Assembly (NCBI GenBank): GCA_937872225.1
Contig: CALMRZ010000064.1
Location: forward strand, 1-64,000
DNA: 64,000 nucleotides
Reading direction: 5' to 3'
Source of the DNA: an uncultured Spirochaetota bacterium
Lineage (GTDB): Bacteria > Spirochaetota > UBA4802 > UBA5550
A model generated the notes under the pieces. The model worked only from the letters and a program-made list of their open reading frames with translations, was not told the origin of the DNA and ran no database searches. Positions within the stretch are counted from its first letter, which is position 1. Each line of letters opens with the position of its first letter. This document shows, piece after piece, positions 51,521 through 60,660 of this stretch. The position numbers were made by a program, and so were the translations under genes.

Positions 51521-53209
51521 TCACGGATGCCAGAAATCGTCCCTTGACCAAGGCACGTTCGGGTCCCAGCCGTCCGCCAGACTCTGATGATACGGGTTAG
51601 AGTCATAATAGAGCACCACCCCGGTCTGCCCCATATAGTCCACCGTCGTATAAGACGTGGAATCGCGGGATACGGCGTCCTTGTTCTGTATCCTCAAATG
51701 GATATGCTGTATCGCGACCGCGTCTCCTTCAGGCGTCCGCATGACGATGTCGCCTGTCTGAGGACCGTCAGTCTGGTTACCCGAAGTGTTGACAACAACG
51801 GACATGGTCCCGGTCAAACTGAAACCGCCATTGCTTCCCACGAAGACAACGCCCCTGTTCCCGTTATTGTAATTTGTGTACACCATCTGGTTTCTCACTG
51901 TGCTGAGTGTCGTCACCCATGACAGTGTCCAGACCATGGTTCCACTGATGCCGCCATTGAAGGTCTTGCTCCAGCTTGGCGTCCCCGGCGAACCCCATGA
52001 AGCCTTATTTGACCTACCGACGGGGCCGTACAGCCCGTAGTAAAACTCGTAGATATTGAGAAGGCGCAATTTTAGCGAGTAATGCTGGGTTATTGATCCA
52101 TCGGATGATACGACTTCGATCGCCATGGGTTTAACCGAGAAGTCACCTTCCGGCCAGACGACATCGACCTGTAATTTTCCGTCCAGCATGGAACTTTTCA
52201 TTTCCACACCATTGATCTTGATACTTGATACCGCGGGGTCTTCCGGCTCGATTGTCGTCTTCACGGTTGAAAAGCCGAAAACCACGCAGGAATAATCGAA
52301 CACCGTTTTGCTGAAACCGGACTCGTTATCGGGGAAGAAATCATCGTTGCTGTCCTGGTAAAGCTGCCGCGCCGAATCATTGATCCCCATGGTCACTTTA
52401 ATGGACGACAGGTATGCCGTGTTACCGCTGACGACCGGCGCGTTCAGCCGCGAAGCTTCAAATGTGTATGTCGACACAGTGCCGCTACTCGAAGAAGAAG
52501 TGACCGTGATCGTCTGGCTCGTTTTCGTGTCCCCCACCGGTATACCCGACAGTATTACGATGTCCTTTTCGCCGGATGCTATCTTTTTCCCGTTAATCTT
52601 AATGGTAGCCGTCGAGCTGATTGACGTGGCCCTGACTTTAACATAGTAACTGTTCCATGCGACATGGAGCTTGTACGACACGCTGTCGGGATCAAATGCC
52701 GGAGAAAGAAGAAGGGCCTGACTGTTCTCATCAAAAAACTCAAAATTCAAAAGACGGCTTTCATCCAGACCGACGCCGCGCGTAATATTGATGCGGGTTA
52801 TCTTCTGGGTCACCGTATCAGGGGCCGTCACCTCGACTTCAACCGTTGACGAATCTTCGCTGATCGGGATAGTCCGGCTGGTGCCTTTGGATGTGTTTAT
52901 CGCAACCGTCGAACGCTCGTCGTCTGCCACCGCAATAACCGTAATGTCTGTCACGAGTGGATCAATAGATACCTGGTAATTATAGGATTTCGCGTTGAAA
53001 GCCGGAGACAGCGCAAGGGCTCTCTTTATGCCAGTCGAGTTTTCATAGGAAGAGATTTGTAGAATTTTCAGATCAGTATTGGATATATTGCCGCTGTATT
53101 GCATATTCGGCAGAAATAATGATCCTGTCTCACCGGTAAAACAGCTCATGGATGCCATTGAAAAAGCCAGCATGAGAAATAAGCCTATAGCAACTTTTTT
53201 AATTATCAT
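51521..53209 (-). CDS. Large lipoprotein with cadherin-like domains and a novel C-terminal region
   Basis: 562 aa. Signal peptide with Cys near 23 (SMASMSCF). Three cadherin-like beta-sandwich units (starting about 45, 150 and 265: ALALSPAFNAKSYNYQVSID; LLLSPAFDPDSVSYKLHV; GFSKTVFDYSCVVFGF), then a Gly/Ser/Trp-rich domain of about 170 residues (FYYGLYGPVGRSNKASWGSP onwards) ending DDFWHP that I do not recognise. The GTG one codon earlier is rejected for ATG 53209, which has GGGGG before it. Probably surface exposed. Confidence 0.75.
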   Translation of the reverse strand: MIIKKVAIGLFLMLAFSMASMSCFTGETGSLFLPNMQYSGNISNTDLKILQISSYENSTGIKRALALSPAFNAKSYNYQVSIDPLVTDITVIAVADDERSTVAINTSKGTSRTIPISEDSSTVEVEVTAPDTVTQKITRINITRGVGLDESRLLNFEFFDENSQALLLSPAFDPDSVSYKLHVAWNSYYVKVRATSISSTATIKINGKKIASGEKDIVILSGIPVGDTKTSQTITVTSSSSSGTVSTYTFEASRLNAPVVSGNTAYLSSIKVTMGINDSARQLYQDSNDDFFPDNESGFSKTVFDYSCVVFGFSTVKTTIEPEDPAVSSIKINGVEMKSSMLDGKLQVDVVWPEGDFSVKPMAIEVVSSDGSITQHYSLKLRLLNIYEFYYGLYGPVGRSNKASWGSPGTPSWSKTFNGGISGTMVWTLSWVTTLSTVRNQMVYTNYNNGNRGVVFVGSNGGFSLTGTMSVVVNTSGNQTDGPQTGDIVMRTPEGDAVAIQHIHLRIQNKDAVSRDSTSYTTVDYMGQTGVVLYYDSNPYHQSLADGWDPNVPWSRDDFWHP

Positions 53210-53696
53210 CACAATCCCCCCTTTTGGAGAACATATAATTCCATTAAAATAAAAACCTTAAAATTATCACATTATTTAAATTAACCGTCTGGACGGTATT
53301 GATATAAAATCATTTTTTTTCTTGGTGTTTTCACAATAAAATAGATTAAAAAAATCATTAAGTCCTATCAAAATGAATTTAAATTGAAAATGATATATTC
53401 AAAAAAAGATGATATAATTTTGACAAGTGACCTGCTAAAAACAGTCTTGTCAGGCATATGACCGGGGTTAATAAGATATAATAAATGCTCGGTTTTAATT
53501 TTTGGCATACAATCGCTAAAAATAACTGTAATTCATTAAAATACTTGCATAATTTTAAATTTTTCCCTGCCTTTATTATTGCTGATTTCTGTCCAGTCGG
53601 CAAAACTGTCAACGGGGATACCCGGATGGCAGACTGATACTGCAGGGACAGGAATGCCTGGTCAATGTCCAGCCACAATGTAAGAGGTGTGAATTG
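53210..53696. other. AT-rich divergent intergenic region
   Basis: 487 bases between the divergent cadherin-like lipoprotein gene and the 7TMR-DISM regulator gene, strongly AT-rich. A short minus-strand open frame (53379-53678) has no motif or ribosome site and is not called. The palindrome at 53284-53297 is the only clear element. Confidence 0.45.
53284..53297. promoter_or_regulatory. Operator-like palindrome ACCGTC TG GACGGT
   Basis: Six-base perfect arms around a 2-base centre, the only GC-rich patch in an AT-rich gap. It lies 75 bases upstream of the cadherin-like lipoprotein start and 400 bases upstream of the AraC-type regulator. It could be a binding site for that regulator, though AraC sites are usually direct repeats. 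Confidence 0.35.
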
Positions 53697-55868
53697 ATGG
53701 GAGTAATCCGGACTTTTATCGCCGCAGCAGGAATACTCACGCTCGTATCATCGGTCCAATCAGCCCCGATCAGGCTCAATGAGTCCCTGGACCAGATACC
53801 GATCGGATTACATATCGAATTCCTCAAAGACGTGGGGGGAGCACTGTCCATTGACGATGTATCAAGCCCGGCTTTTGCCGGCACATGGTTCCCATCCGGC
53901 GAAACCTATCCCGGCTTCGGCTTTACCGGGGCCGTTTACTGGGCCCGCTTCACTCTGGTCAATACAACCGGGAAGGAGATCCCCTTCTACCTCGAACAGG
54001 CCTACCCGCTTATCCACGACCTGCAGCTGTATGTGCCGAACGGCCACAACGCTTTCCGGAAAATAGAAACCGGGACCCGGTTCAATTTTTCGAACCGTCC
54101 CTGCATACACCGGACCTTTGTATTCCCTCTTTCCATAGAAGCCAATTCGTCAAAGACCTACTACATCAGGCAAAAGACCCCGAGCTCGATGTACTTTCCC
54201 CTGACGATATGGTCGCCGTCTCATTTCACGGCATCGTCCGTCATCGAGGACCGGCTCCTGATGTTTTATTACGGCATGATGATCATCATGGCGTTCAATT
54301 ATCTGTTCATTTATTTCCTGATACGGCACCTCAGTTATCTGAACTTTACCCTTTTCATACTTTCGATTCTTCTTTTTATCATGTCCCAGATCGGGGTCAC
54401 CTTTCAGCTGCTGATGCCGAACAGCCCGGACCTTGCGGGAATCTGTCCGCCCCTGTTCCTGTGCCTTGCCAATTTAACCAGCAACCGCTTTATCCTGGTT
54501 TTTCTCCAGCTGAAGAAAAACGCCCCGGTTTTCAAAAAGGCTCTCGATGGCCAGGCAATCATCCAGCTCCTGGCCACATGCTCGGCGATCACCATCCCCT
54601 TTTTCGACACGTACAAGCTCGTCATGCCCGTGACCGCATTCATGACCGTCGTCTCGATCATTACCGCCTTCTGCGCGGGCATCTACCTCGTATGGCGGCG
54701 GCAGAGGAGCGCCTATATCTTCGCCCCCATCAGCATGGGCTTCCTCGCGGGATCCATCCTCTACGTGCTCAGGAGCTTCGGACTGATCGCCGGCAGCTTC
54801 CTCACGACCTGGTCGATCGTGATCGGGTCCGCCACCTTCCTCGTCACCATGTCCATTGCCATGGTCGACCGCATAAACGTCATGCGCAAAGGCCTCAAGC
54901 TGGTCTCGCAGAAGCTCGAGGAAGAAATCAAGGAGCGGAGCATTGAGCTTCTCCTGAGCGAAATCGTGTCCAAGATCACCGAGGACAGGGGCAAAAAGGC
55001 CCCGGCCGCCGGCGGGATTTCCGCGTACGCGCCGTCCATCAGGACCATCCTGGACAACCAGCGGGACCTCGCCATAACGAAACTGAGCCGGGACATCAGC
55101 ATCATATCGAACATGGACGAGCTCAGGGAAAAAACCATCCGGAAGGCAAAGGAGCTGACCCAGGCCAGGAAGGTCTATTTCTTCACCATCGACGAGTATA
55201 ACGACATGGAGCTCCGGACATTCATCGACGATCTCGAGGGAAAGCGCAACGGCTATTGCGCCGATATCGTCGAGGAGGTCCTGGACAACGGTGCGCCGGT
55301 CATCACCTCCTCCGGCAGCGGACAGGAATCGCCGTCAGTCATGTGCATCCCCATCAAATCCGCAGACCGCACCATCGGCATCTGCTACTTCGAGAAAGCG
55401 GCCGCGGACTTCGGGTTCACCGAAAAGGATTCCCTCCTGCTCATGGCGTTCGCCGACAACATCGTCGGCGTGTTTGAAAACGCCCTCCAGTACCGGAGAA
55501 AGATGTCCAGGGAGGATGCCGCCAGGACCTATTCCATAACGTCCGTCACCAAAGAGAAGATAAACAAGGCCATCGAGTACATCAACGCGAATTACACCTG
55601 CGACATATCCCGTGAGGGCCTTGCGGCGTCACTGGACATCAGCCCCAACCACCTGGGCAAATTCTTCAAGGTCCAGACGGGAAAGAAGATCAACGAATAC
55701 ATCAACGAACTGAGGATACGGGACGCGGCGAAAAAGCTCCGGGAACAGAAACAGGAGACGATCATCAATATCGCCTTCAGCGTCGGTTTTGAAAGCCTGA
55801 GCACCTTCAACCGGACGTTTCTCAAGATCATGGGCATCACACCCTCTGAATACAAGGACCGGCAATAG
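53697..55868 (+). CDS. 7TMR-DISM membrane sensor fused to GAF and AraC-type DNA-binding domain
   Basis: 723 aa. Signal peptide, then a periplasmic 7TMR-DISMED2-like carbohydrate-binding-type domain (45-175; VYWARFTLVN, FYLEQAYPLIHDLQLY), seven membrane helices (195-395), a short coiled coil, a GAF-like domain (about 455-610; VMCIPIKSADRTIGICYFEK) and a C-terminal AraC helix-turn-helix pair (615-720; NYTCDISREGLAASLDISPN, INIAFSVGFESLSTFNR). DNA binding from a membrane-bound one-component regulator is implied. GAGGTG lies 8 bases before ATG 53697. Confidence 0.88.
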   Translation: MGVIRTFIAAAGILTLVSSVQSAPIRLNESLDQIPIGLHIEFLKDVGGALSIDDVSSPAFAGTWFPSGETYPGFGFTGAVYWARFTLVNTTGKEIPFYLEQAYPLIHDLQLYVPNGHNAFRKIETGTRFNFSNRPCIHRTFVFPLSIEANSSKTYYIRQKTPSSMYFPLTIWSPSHFTASSVIEDRLLMFYYGMMIIMAFNYLFIYFLIRHLSYLNFTLFILSILLFIMSQIGVTFQLLMPNSPDLAGICPPLFLCLANLTSNRFILVFLQLKKNAPVFKKALDGQAIIQLLATCSAITIPFFDTYKLVMPVTAFMTVVSIITAFCAGIYLVWRRQRSAYIFAPISMGFLAGSILYVLRSFGLIAGSFLTTWSIVIGSATFLVTMSIAMVDRINVMRKGLKLVSQKLEEEIKERSIELLLSEIVSKITEDRGKKAPAAGGISAYAPSIRTILDNQRDLAITKLSRDISIISNMDELREKTIRKAKELTQARKVYFFTIDEYNDMELRTFIDDLEGKRNGYCADIVEEVLDNGAPVITSSGSGQESPSVMCIPIKSADRTIGICYFEKAAADFGFTEKDSLLLMAFADNIVGVFENALQYRRKMSREDAARTYSITSVTKEKINKAIEYINANYTCDISREGLAASLDISPNHLGKFFKVQTGKKINEYINELRIRDAAKKLREQKQETIINIAFSVGFESLSTFNRTFLKIMGITPSEYKDRQ

Positions 55869-56055
55869 TCCCACTTACCGCCCCGCCGGGGCCTTATGCG
55901 GGAATCTTTTATGAAAATTATAAAAAAAATCAACTTCCCCGGTGACATGTTGTCAAATTAATGGTGTTACATACATCAAGAGAACGGCTGATTTGAATTT
56001 GTCACCGATTCGAATATTTTTAAAACAGTAAGGACATTAACGAGAGGGGGTCATC

Positions 56056-57303
56056 ATGAAAAAACTCATTATTGCCGTGCTGGCGCTCTGTGCCGCCCGG
56101 GCCGTCTATGCCGATGAAATCATCCTGAAGGACGGCACGGTCCTCAAAGGAACCGTCATACAGGTCACCGATAGCGCCGTCGAATACGATCCGGAAGGCC
56201 CGGCGCCTTTTGACACGGTGTCACGGGAGCGCATATCGAAGATCATCTATCCCGGCGGCAGGGAACAGCATTTCCTGCTGGATTCCATTACCCTGACCGG
56301 CGGCGCAACCATCAGGTGCTCCATCGTAAGGGTCACCAAAGACAGCATCGTCTACCGGAAGGACGGGGTCGGCGAAGAAATAACGCTGGGCCGGGACGGC
56401 GTCGCCCGGATTGACTTCAGCGACGGCAGGAGCGTGGAAATCGCCGGGAAGGAGGTTCCCGTTGCCCCGGACCAGCCGGCCCAGAAGCCCGCCGGGGGCT
56501 ATCACTCCTCCATCTTCAGGATGTCGCTGTTCGGCGGCGGCGGCCTGATTGACGGCGGGACCATCCACAAGGAGCGCCGGGTGTTCAGGTCCTACCGGAC
56601 CGACCTCATGGTCGCCACCATGAACATATTCGACCATGACCAGTATGCCGGCTTCGGCACCGGCGGCGTCGAGATGGAGTTCATGCCGCCCGCCATCAGG
56701 TTTTCCCAGGAGCGGGCCTTTGACTTCACCGGCATCAAGTTCGGCATACGCGGCCGCTATGGATACGAACAGGTCATGAGCGTCATCACAACGGATGCCA
56801 TCCATGATCACTATGACGGTCCCGATGACATTTACACGGGCAGGCTGATGAAGTACCACTACTGGACCGCCGGTCCGGTGATCAATTTCATCTTCAGCCC
56901 CCGGAGCAATGTCGCCAACTTCATGCTGAGCCTGTACGGGATGGCCGGCCAGGTCTTCGGCGGCAACCTCAACCCCATGTCCTCCCTGCGCCAGTCGAAA
57001 AACCTGACGGCGTACCTGGCCGGGGTCTGGAGCTCGACGGGATTGCAGCCCCTGATGGGCTGGGCCAACCTGTATTCACTGAGCTCGCTCAACAAGACGA
57101 CCGTCCGCGGCCACACCATCCGGTGCGGTTTCGGACCCGAGTTCAGCCTGAACAGGCACTTCCCGCTGGTGATCGGTCTCCACGTGACCTACGCGTACAC
57201 GAGCCTGACCTACGGCAGGGCCCCGCTCATCTACATGGACGGCAACAAAAAGGCCGCCCATCATGAACTGGGCGGAGAGGTTTCGGTAGGCATCCATATG
57301 TAA
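56056..57303 (+). CDS. Outer-membrane protein: N-terminal beta repeats plus barrel shared with the caspase protein
   Basis: 415 aa. Signal peptide (ending VYA-DE), then two or more small beta units (DEIILKDGTVLKGTVIQVTD; a second at SITLTGGATIRCSIVRVTKD) that resemble each other, a Pro-rich hinge near 140-155 and a C-terminal barrel of about 255 residues. The barrel matches the C-terminal part of the caspase protein at 58665-60614: SIFRMSLFGG, MPPAIRF, FGIRGRYGYE, HYWTAGP, FGPEFSLN, KKAAHHELGGEVS. GAGGGGG lies 5-6 bases before the ATG. It is followed after 64 bases by the sigma/anti-sigma/caspase genes on the same strand. Confidence 0.85.
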   Translation: MKKLIIAVLALCAARAVYADEIILKDGTVLKGTVIQVTDSAVEYDPEGPAPFDTVSRERISKIIYPGGREQHFLLDSITLTGGATIRCSIVRVTKDSIVYRKDGVGEEITLGRDGVARIDFSDGRSVEIAGKEVPVAPDQPAQKPAGGYHSSIFRMSLFGGGGLIDGGTIHKERRVFRSYRTDLMVATMNIFDHDQYAGFGTGGVEMEFMPPAIRFSQERAFDFTGIKFGIRGRYGYEQVMSVITTDAIHDHYDGPDDIYTGRLMKYHYWTAGPVINFIFSPRSNVANFMLSLYGMAGQVFGGNLNPMSSLRQSKNLTAYLAGVWSSTGLQPLMGWANLYSLSSLNKTTVRGHTIRCGFGPEFSLNRHFPLVIGLHVTYAYTSLTYGRAPLIYMDGNKKAAHHELGGEVSVGIHM

Positions 57304-57367
57304 CGGGGCATGGCGGCAGCGCCCCGCGCCGTTGCACCGGGGCCGTCCGTCCCTGTCGGTGCTGTTA

Positions 57368-57859
57368 ATGAGCATAGATATAGAGGACTATTACCGGCGA
57401 TACGGGCCGATGGTGATGAGAAGGTGCCGCCGCCTCCTCGGCGACGAGGACCGGGCCCTGGACGCGATGCAGGAGGTATTTGTGAGCCTGATCAGAAACA
57501 GCGGGAAGCTTACCGGCGCGTACCCGTCAAGCCTCCTTTACCGGATGGCGACCAACGTCTGCCTGAACATGATCAGGGAGGACAAACGGAAGCCGGTGAC
57601 GCATGATACCGATTCACTCGCAATGATAGCCCGCTTTGACGAGGCGGAGGAGCGGACTGATGCCGGCGACCTTCTTGACCGCATCTTCGAGCGCGGCGCC
57701 GCATCGTCGCGGGAGATCGCCGTCATGCGCTACGTCGACGGGATGACCCTGGAGGAAGTCGCCCGTGAGGCCGGCCTCTCCGTGTCGGGCGTCCGCAAAA
57801 GACTCAGGAAGCTCCAGGAGACGGCGCGGAGCCTTGTTTCCGGGGAGGCATTGCCATGA
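57368..57859 (+). CDS. ECF-type sigma factor
   Basis: 163 aa. Region 2: RRLLGDEDRALDAMQEVFVS and LLYRMATNVCLNMIREDKRK; region 4 helix-turn-helix: MRYVDGMTLEEVAREAGLSV then SGVRKRLRK. Starts at ATG 57368 with a weak ribosome site; an in-frame TTG lies 12 codons earlier. Its last four bases overlap the next start (ATGA), so sigma and the following membrane protein are made together. It probably drives its own operon. Confidence 0.9.
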   Translation: MSIDIEDYYRRYGPMVMRRCRRLLGDEDRALDAMQEVFVSLIRNSGKLTGAYPSSLLYRMATNVCLNMIREDKRKPVTHDTDSLAMIARFDEAEERTDAGDLLDRIFERGAASSREIAVMRYVDGMTLEEVAREAGLSVSGVRKRLRKLQETARSLVSGEALP

Positions 57860-58659
57860 ACGCGCCTCAAATACCCGATATAACCCTGGAGCGCTATGTC
57901 CTTAATGAACTCCCGGCTGAACGGATGAAGGAGATCGGGAAACTGGTCGCGGCCGACCCGTCGCTGCGGAAGCGCGTCGACGAAATCAGCGAATCCAGCC
58001 GCGCCATCCTGAAGCGCTATGCGCCCGAATCCATGGCGCCCCTGATACTTCGCCGCGCGGTCCTCGCGGGACGCACCGCCGGACGGACCGCCGAGAAACG
58101 GTCCCCATGGAGACTCTTCCTCATTCCGTCCCTGGCGGCGGCCGCTGTCGTGACCCTCGTCATATTCGTCCCGCTTTTCAGGTCCGGATACGACTCCATC
58201 CTTGATCCCTCTATAACCGACGTCACCCGCGTCAAGGGGGCCCCGGCGAAGATATTCATATACCGAAAAACAGGCGGCAGCGCCGAGCTCCTTGCCAACA
58301 ACCGCAGGGTCCGGGAAAAGGACCTCCTCCAGATCGCCTACTACTCGGCGGAGGACACCCACGGCATCGTCCTGTCCCTGGACGGCCGCGGCACCGTCAC
58401 CCTGCACTACCCGACTCCGCCGTCAACCGTTACCGCCATCGAGAAGAACAGGCAGATACTCCTTCCCAACTCCTACGAGCTGGATGACGCCCCCGGGTTC
58501 GAGCGCTTCATACTCATAACGTCCCGGAAGCCCCTGGACGTGCGGTCGGTCTTACGCGCCGCGCAAAGGCTGGCAAAAAAACCGGTCAGCGCGAAAAAGG
58601 ACGATTTAACTATTGACACTCCGTGCCGGCAGACATCACTGGTGCTTCTCAAGGATTGA
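57856..58659 (+). CDS. Probable anti-sigma factor with single membrane helix and periplasmic domain
   Basis: 267 aa. Cytosolic part (1-85) begins ITLERYVLNELPAERMKEIG, typical of anti-sigma N-terminal helices (no zinc-binding HxxxCxxC); one helix at 88-108; then a periplasmic beta-rich domain (110-260: AKIFIYRKTGGSAELLANNR, GIVLSLDGRGTVTLHYP) that resembles DUF4384-like sensor modules, which are often found next to caspase proteins. It overlaps the sigma gene by four bases, and its stop is 5 bases before the caspase gene. Likely holds the sigma factor until an envelope cue arrives. Confidence 0.8.
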   Translation: MNAPQIPDITLERYVLNELPAERMKEIGKLVAADPSLRKRVDEISESSRAILKRYAPESMAPLILRRAVLAGRTAGRTAEKRSPWRLFLIPSLAAAAVVTLVIFVPLFRSGYDSILDPSITDVTRVKGAPAKIFIYRKTGGSAELLANNRRVREKDLLQIAYYSAEDTHGIVLSLDGRGTVTLHYPTPPSTVTAIEKNRQILLPNSYELDDAPGFERFILITSRKPLDVRSVLRAAQRLAKKPVSAKKDDLTIDTPCRQTSLVLLKD

Positions 58660-58664
58660 CAGCC

Positions 58665-60614
58665 ATGCGGTACATCCAGGTCATATCTGCACTAATAATT
58701 TCAACGCTGGCCTTCGCGGCCGGGACCGGCCACGCGGCGCGCCAGGACGTGCTGAAGCGCTACGCCGTAATCATCGGGTCGAACAACGGCGGCCCCGACC
58801 GGGTGAAGCTCCGCTACGCCGTTTCCGACGCGAAAGCGGTCATGGAAGTCCTCAGGAAGCTCGGCGGCGTCGAGCAGGACAGCGGCGTGCTCCTCGTCGA
58901 GCCGCGGAAGGAGCGTCTCATTGATTCGATCTCGGAAATCCGGAGCCGGGTCATAACCGCGAAAAAAACCTATGCCCGGGTCGAGCTGATATTCTACTAT
59001 TCAGGCCACTCCGACGAGGAAGGCATCATCCCGGGCGGCGAGAAGATCTATTATCGTGACATCAAGCAGGCGGTCATCAACATCCCCGCCGACGTCCGCA
59101 TCGCGATCCTCGATTCCTGCTCCTCCGGGGCCTTCACCAGCGTCAAGGGCGGCAGGATGCGCTCTCCCTTCCTGGTGGACCGGTCCCACTCCATGAAGGG
59201 CTTCGCCTTCATGACATCGAGCTCATCGGACGAGGCGTCCCAGGAATCCGACCGCATCAGGGGGTCCTTCTTCACGCACTCCCTCCTCACCGGCCTCCGC
59301 GGGGCCGCTGACCAGATCGGCGACGGGAGAATAACCCTGAACGAGGCGTACCAGTACGCCTACGCGGAGACGCTGGCACGCACCGAGAAGACCCTGCGCG
59401 GGCCCCAGCACCCGAACTACTACATCACCATGTCCGGCTCCGGCGATGTTGTCCTGACGGAGATACGGAGGAGCTCCAGCACGCTGGTCCTTTCCAAGCC
59501 GATAAACGGCAGGGTGTTCCTCCGCGACGGAAGGAAGGCCCTGGTGGCCGAGCTGAACAAGGGCGCGGGACGCGCGGTGACCCTGGGCCTTGAAAGCGGC
59601 GCCTACACGGTCGTGAACGAAAGGGAGGGAAAGCTCTACGAAGCCAGCGTGACCCTTGCCGCCGGCGGCAGCCAGACCCTCACCTACAGCGGCTTTGCCG
59701 TGGTGGACAGGGAATCGACAAGGTCCCGCGGCGACGGCAGCGGCGAATCCGCGGACGGCGGCGCCGCGGAGCACCAGGGGAGCGCCGCCACCGAGGTTGC
59801 GGTCCAGCCCGGCGGCTTCATAGACTCCATCGTCAGGATATCCCTCTACGGCGGCATCGGCGTCTGGCAGGGGGGCGTTGCGGGCAAGGAAAAACGCCGC
59901 GTCGACGCCTTCAAACCGTACCTTACCATTGCCTACCTCAAGCAGATGGACTATACCATGGGCCCGCTGTTCCTGTGCATGGGACCGGAAATCGATATCA
60001 TGGCGCCGGCAATCAGGTTCGCGGGAAAGAAACGGTTCGACCTGAAGGGGATCAAGTTCGGCGTAAAGGCCCGGTACGGATACGAGGTGTCCGAAACCAT
60101 ACTTGTCGATACCGCGAACCAGGGAAAGGAGGAACAGAACAATATCCTCCAGGGCAGGCTCGCGACCTACCATTACTGGAGCGCCGGCCCGACAATGAAT
60201 ATTGTCTTAAGTCCCCGCAGCAACATCTTCAACGTTATTGTGAATTGCTATATCACGGGGGGACAGGTTTTTAACGGCAGGCTCACCGGCGGGTCAGTGC
60301 TGCGGGGCTCGTCCCGTTTATGGCTGCTGACCGCCGGGTACTTCGGGGTCCCCGGTGCGACGCTGCCCCCGGCCTTACTCGCGCTGCAGGCCGGAGAGTT
60401 CAACGCTACCCGGATAAAGGGCTACACCATACGGGGAGGCTTCGGGCCGGAGATATGCCTGAACAAGTGGGTGCCGCTGATATTCGGGATACACCTGACC
60501 TACTCCTACACCAGCCTTACCCTGTCAAGGCCGCTCCCGGTCTATTTTGACGCGGACCGGAAGGCCGCCCACCATGAACTCGGAGCGGAGCTGTCGCTGG
60601 GATTCCATTTCTAG
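58665..60614 (+). CDS. Secreted caspase-like (peptidase C14) protein with outer-membrane barrel
   Basis: 649 aa. Signal peptide (ending GHA-AR), a caspase-like domain (30-260) with His115 in YYSGHSDEEG and Cys152 in LDSCSSGAF, the two catalytic residues of clan CD, a beta-rich linker (280-360), an Ala/Gly/Ser-rich stretch, then a C-terminal barrel of about 260 residues homologous to that of 56056-57303, ending LGFHF with a terminal Phe. Such a protein would anchor in the outer membrane with the protease in the periplasm or at the surface. AAGGA lies 9 bases before ATG 58665. It is the target gene of the sigma/anti-sigma operon. Confidence 0.88.
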   Translation: MRYIQVISALIISTLAFAAGTGHAARQDVLKRYAVIIGSNNGGPDRVKLRYAVSDAKAVMEVLRKLGGVEQDSGVLLVEPRKERLIDSISEIRSRVITAKKTYARVELIFYYSGHSDEEGIIPGGEKIYYRDIKQAVINIPADVRIAILDSCSSGAFTSVKGGRMRSPFLVDRSHSMKGFAFMTSSSSDEASQESDRIRGSFFTHSLLTGLRGAADQIGDGRITLNEAYQYAYAETLARTEKTLRGPQHPNYYITMSGSGDVVLTEIRRSSSTLVLSKPINGRVFLRDGRKALVAELNKGAGRAVTLGLESGAYTVVNEREGKLYEASVTLAAGGSQTLTYSGFAVVDRESTRSRGDGSGESADGGAAEHQGSAATEVAVQPGGFIDSIVRISLYGGIGVWQGGVAGKEKRRVDAFKPYLTIAYLKQMDYTMGPLFLCMGPEIDIMAPAIRFAGKKRFDLKGIKFGVKARYGYEVSETILVDTANQGKEEQNNILQGRLATYHYWSAGPTMNIVLSPRSNIFNVIVNCYITGGQVFNGRLTGGSVLRGSSRLWLLTAGYFGVPGATLPPALLALQAGEFNATRIKGYTIRGGFGPEICLNKWVPLIFGIHLTYSYTSLTLSRPLPVYFDADRKAAHHELGAELSLGFHF

Positions 60615-60660
60615 GCGCGGGCACGGAAAATCCCGCTCCCGCCCATCATACATGTCACAG

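Noticed and set aside
53379-53678. 99-codon minus-strand open frame in the AT-rich gap
   Set aside because: No ribosome site, no signal or domain; AT-rich DNA gives such frames by chance on this strand.
58609-58660. Separate promoter for the caspase gene (AACTATTGACA at 58608-58618)
   Set aside because: The -35 box is good, but no -10-like sequence occurs at 16-18 bases and the genes are almost contiguous; co-transcription with the anti-sigma gene is simpler.
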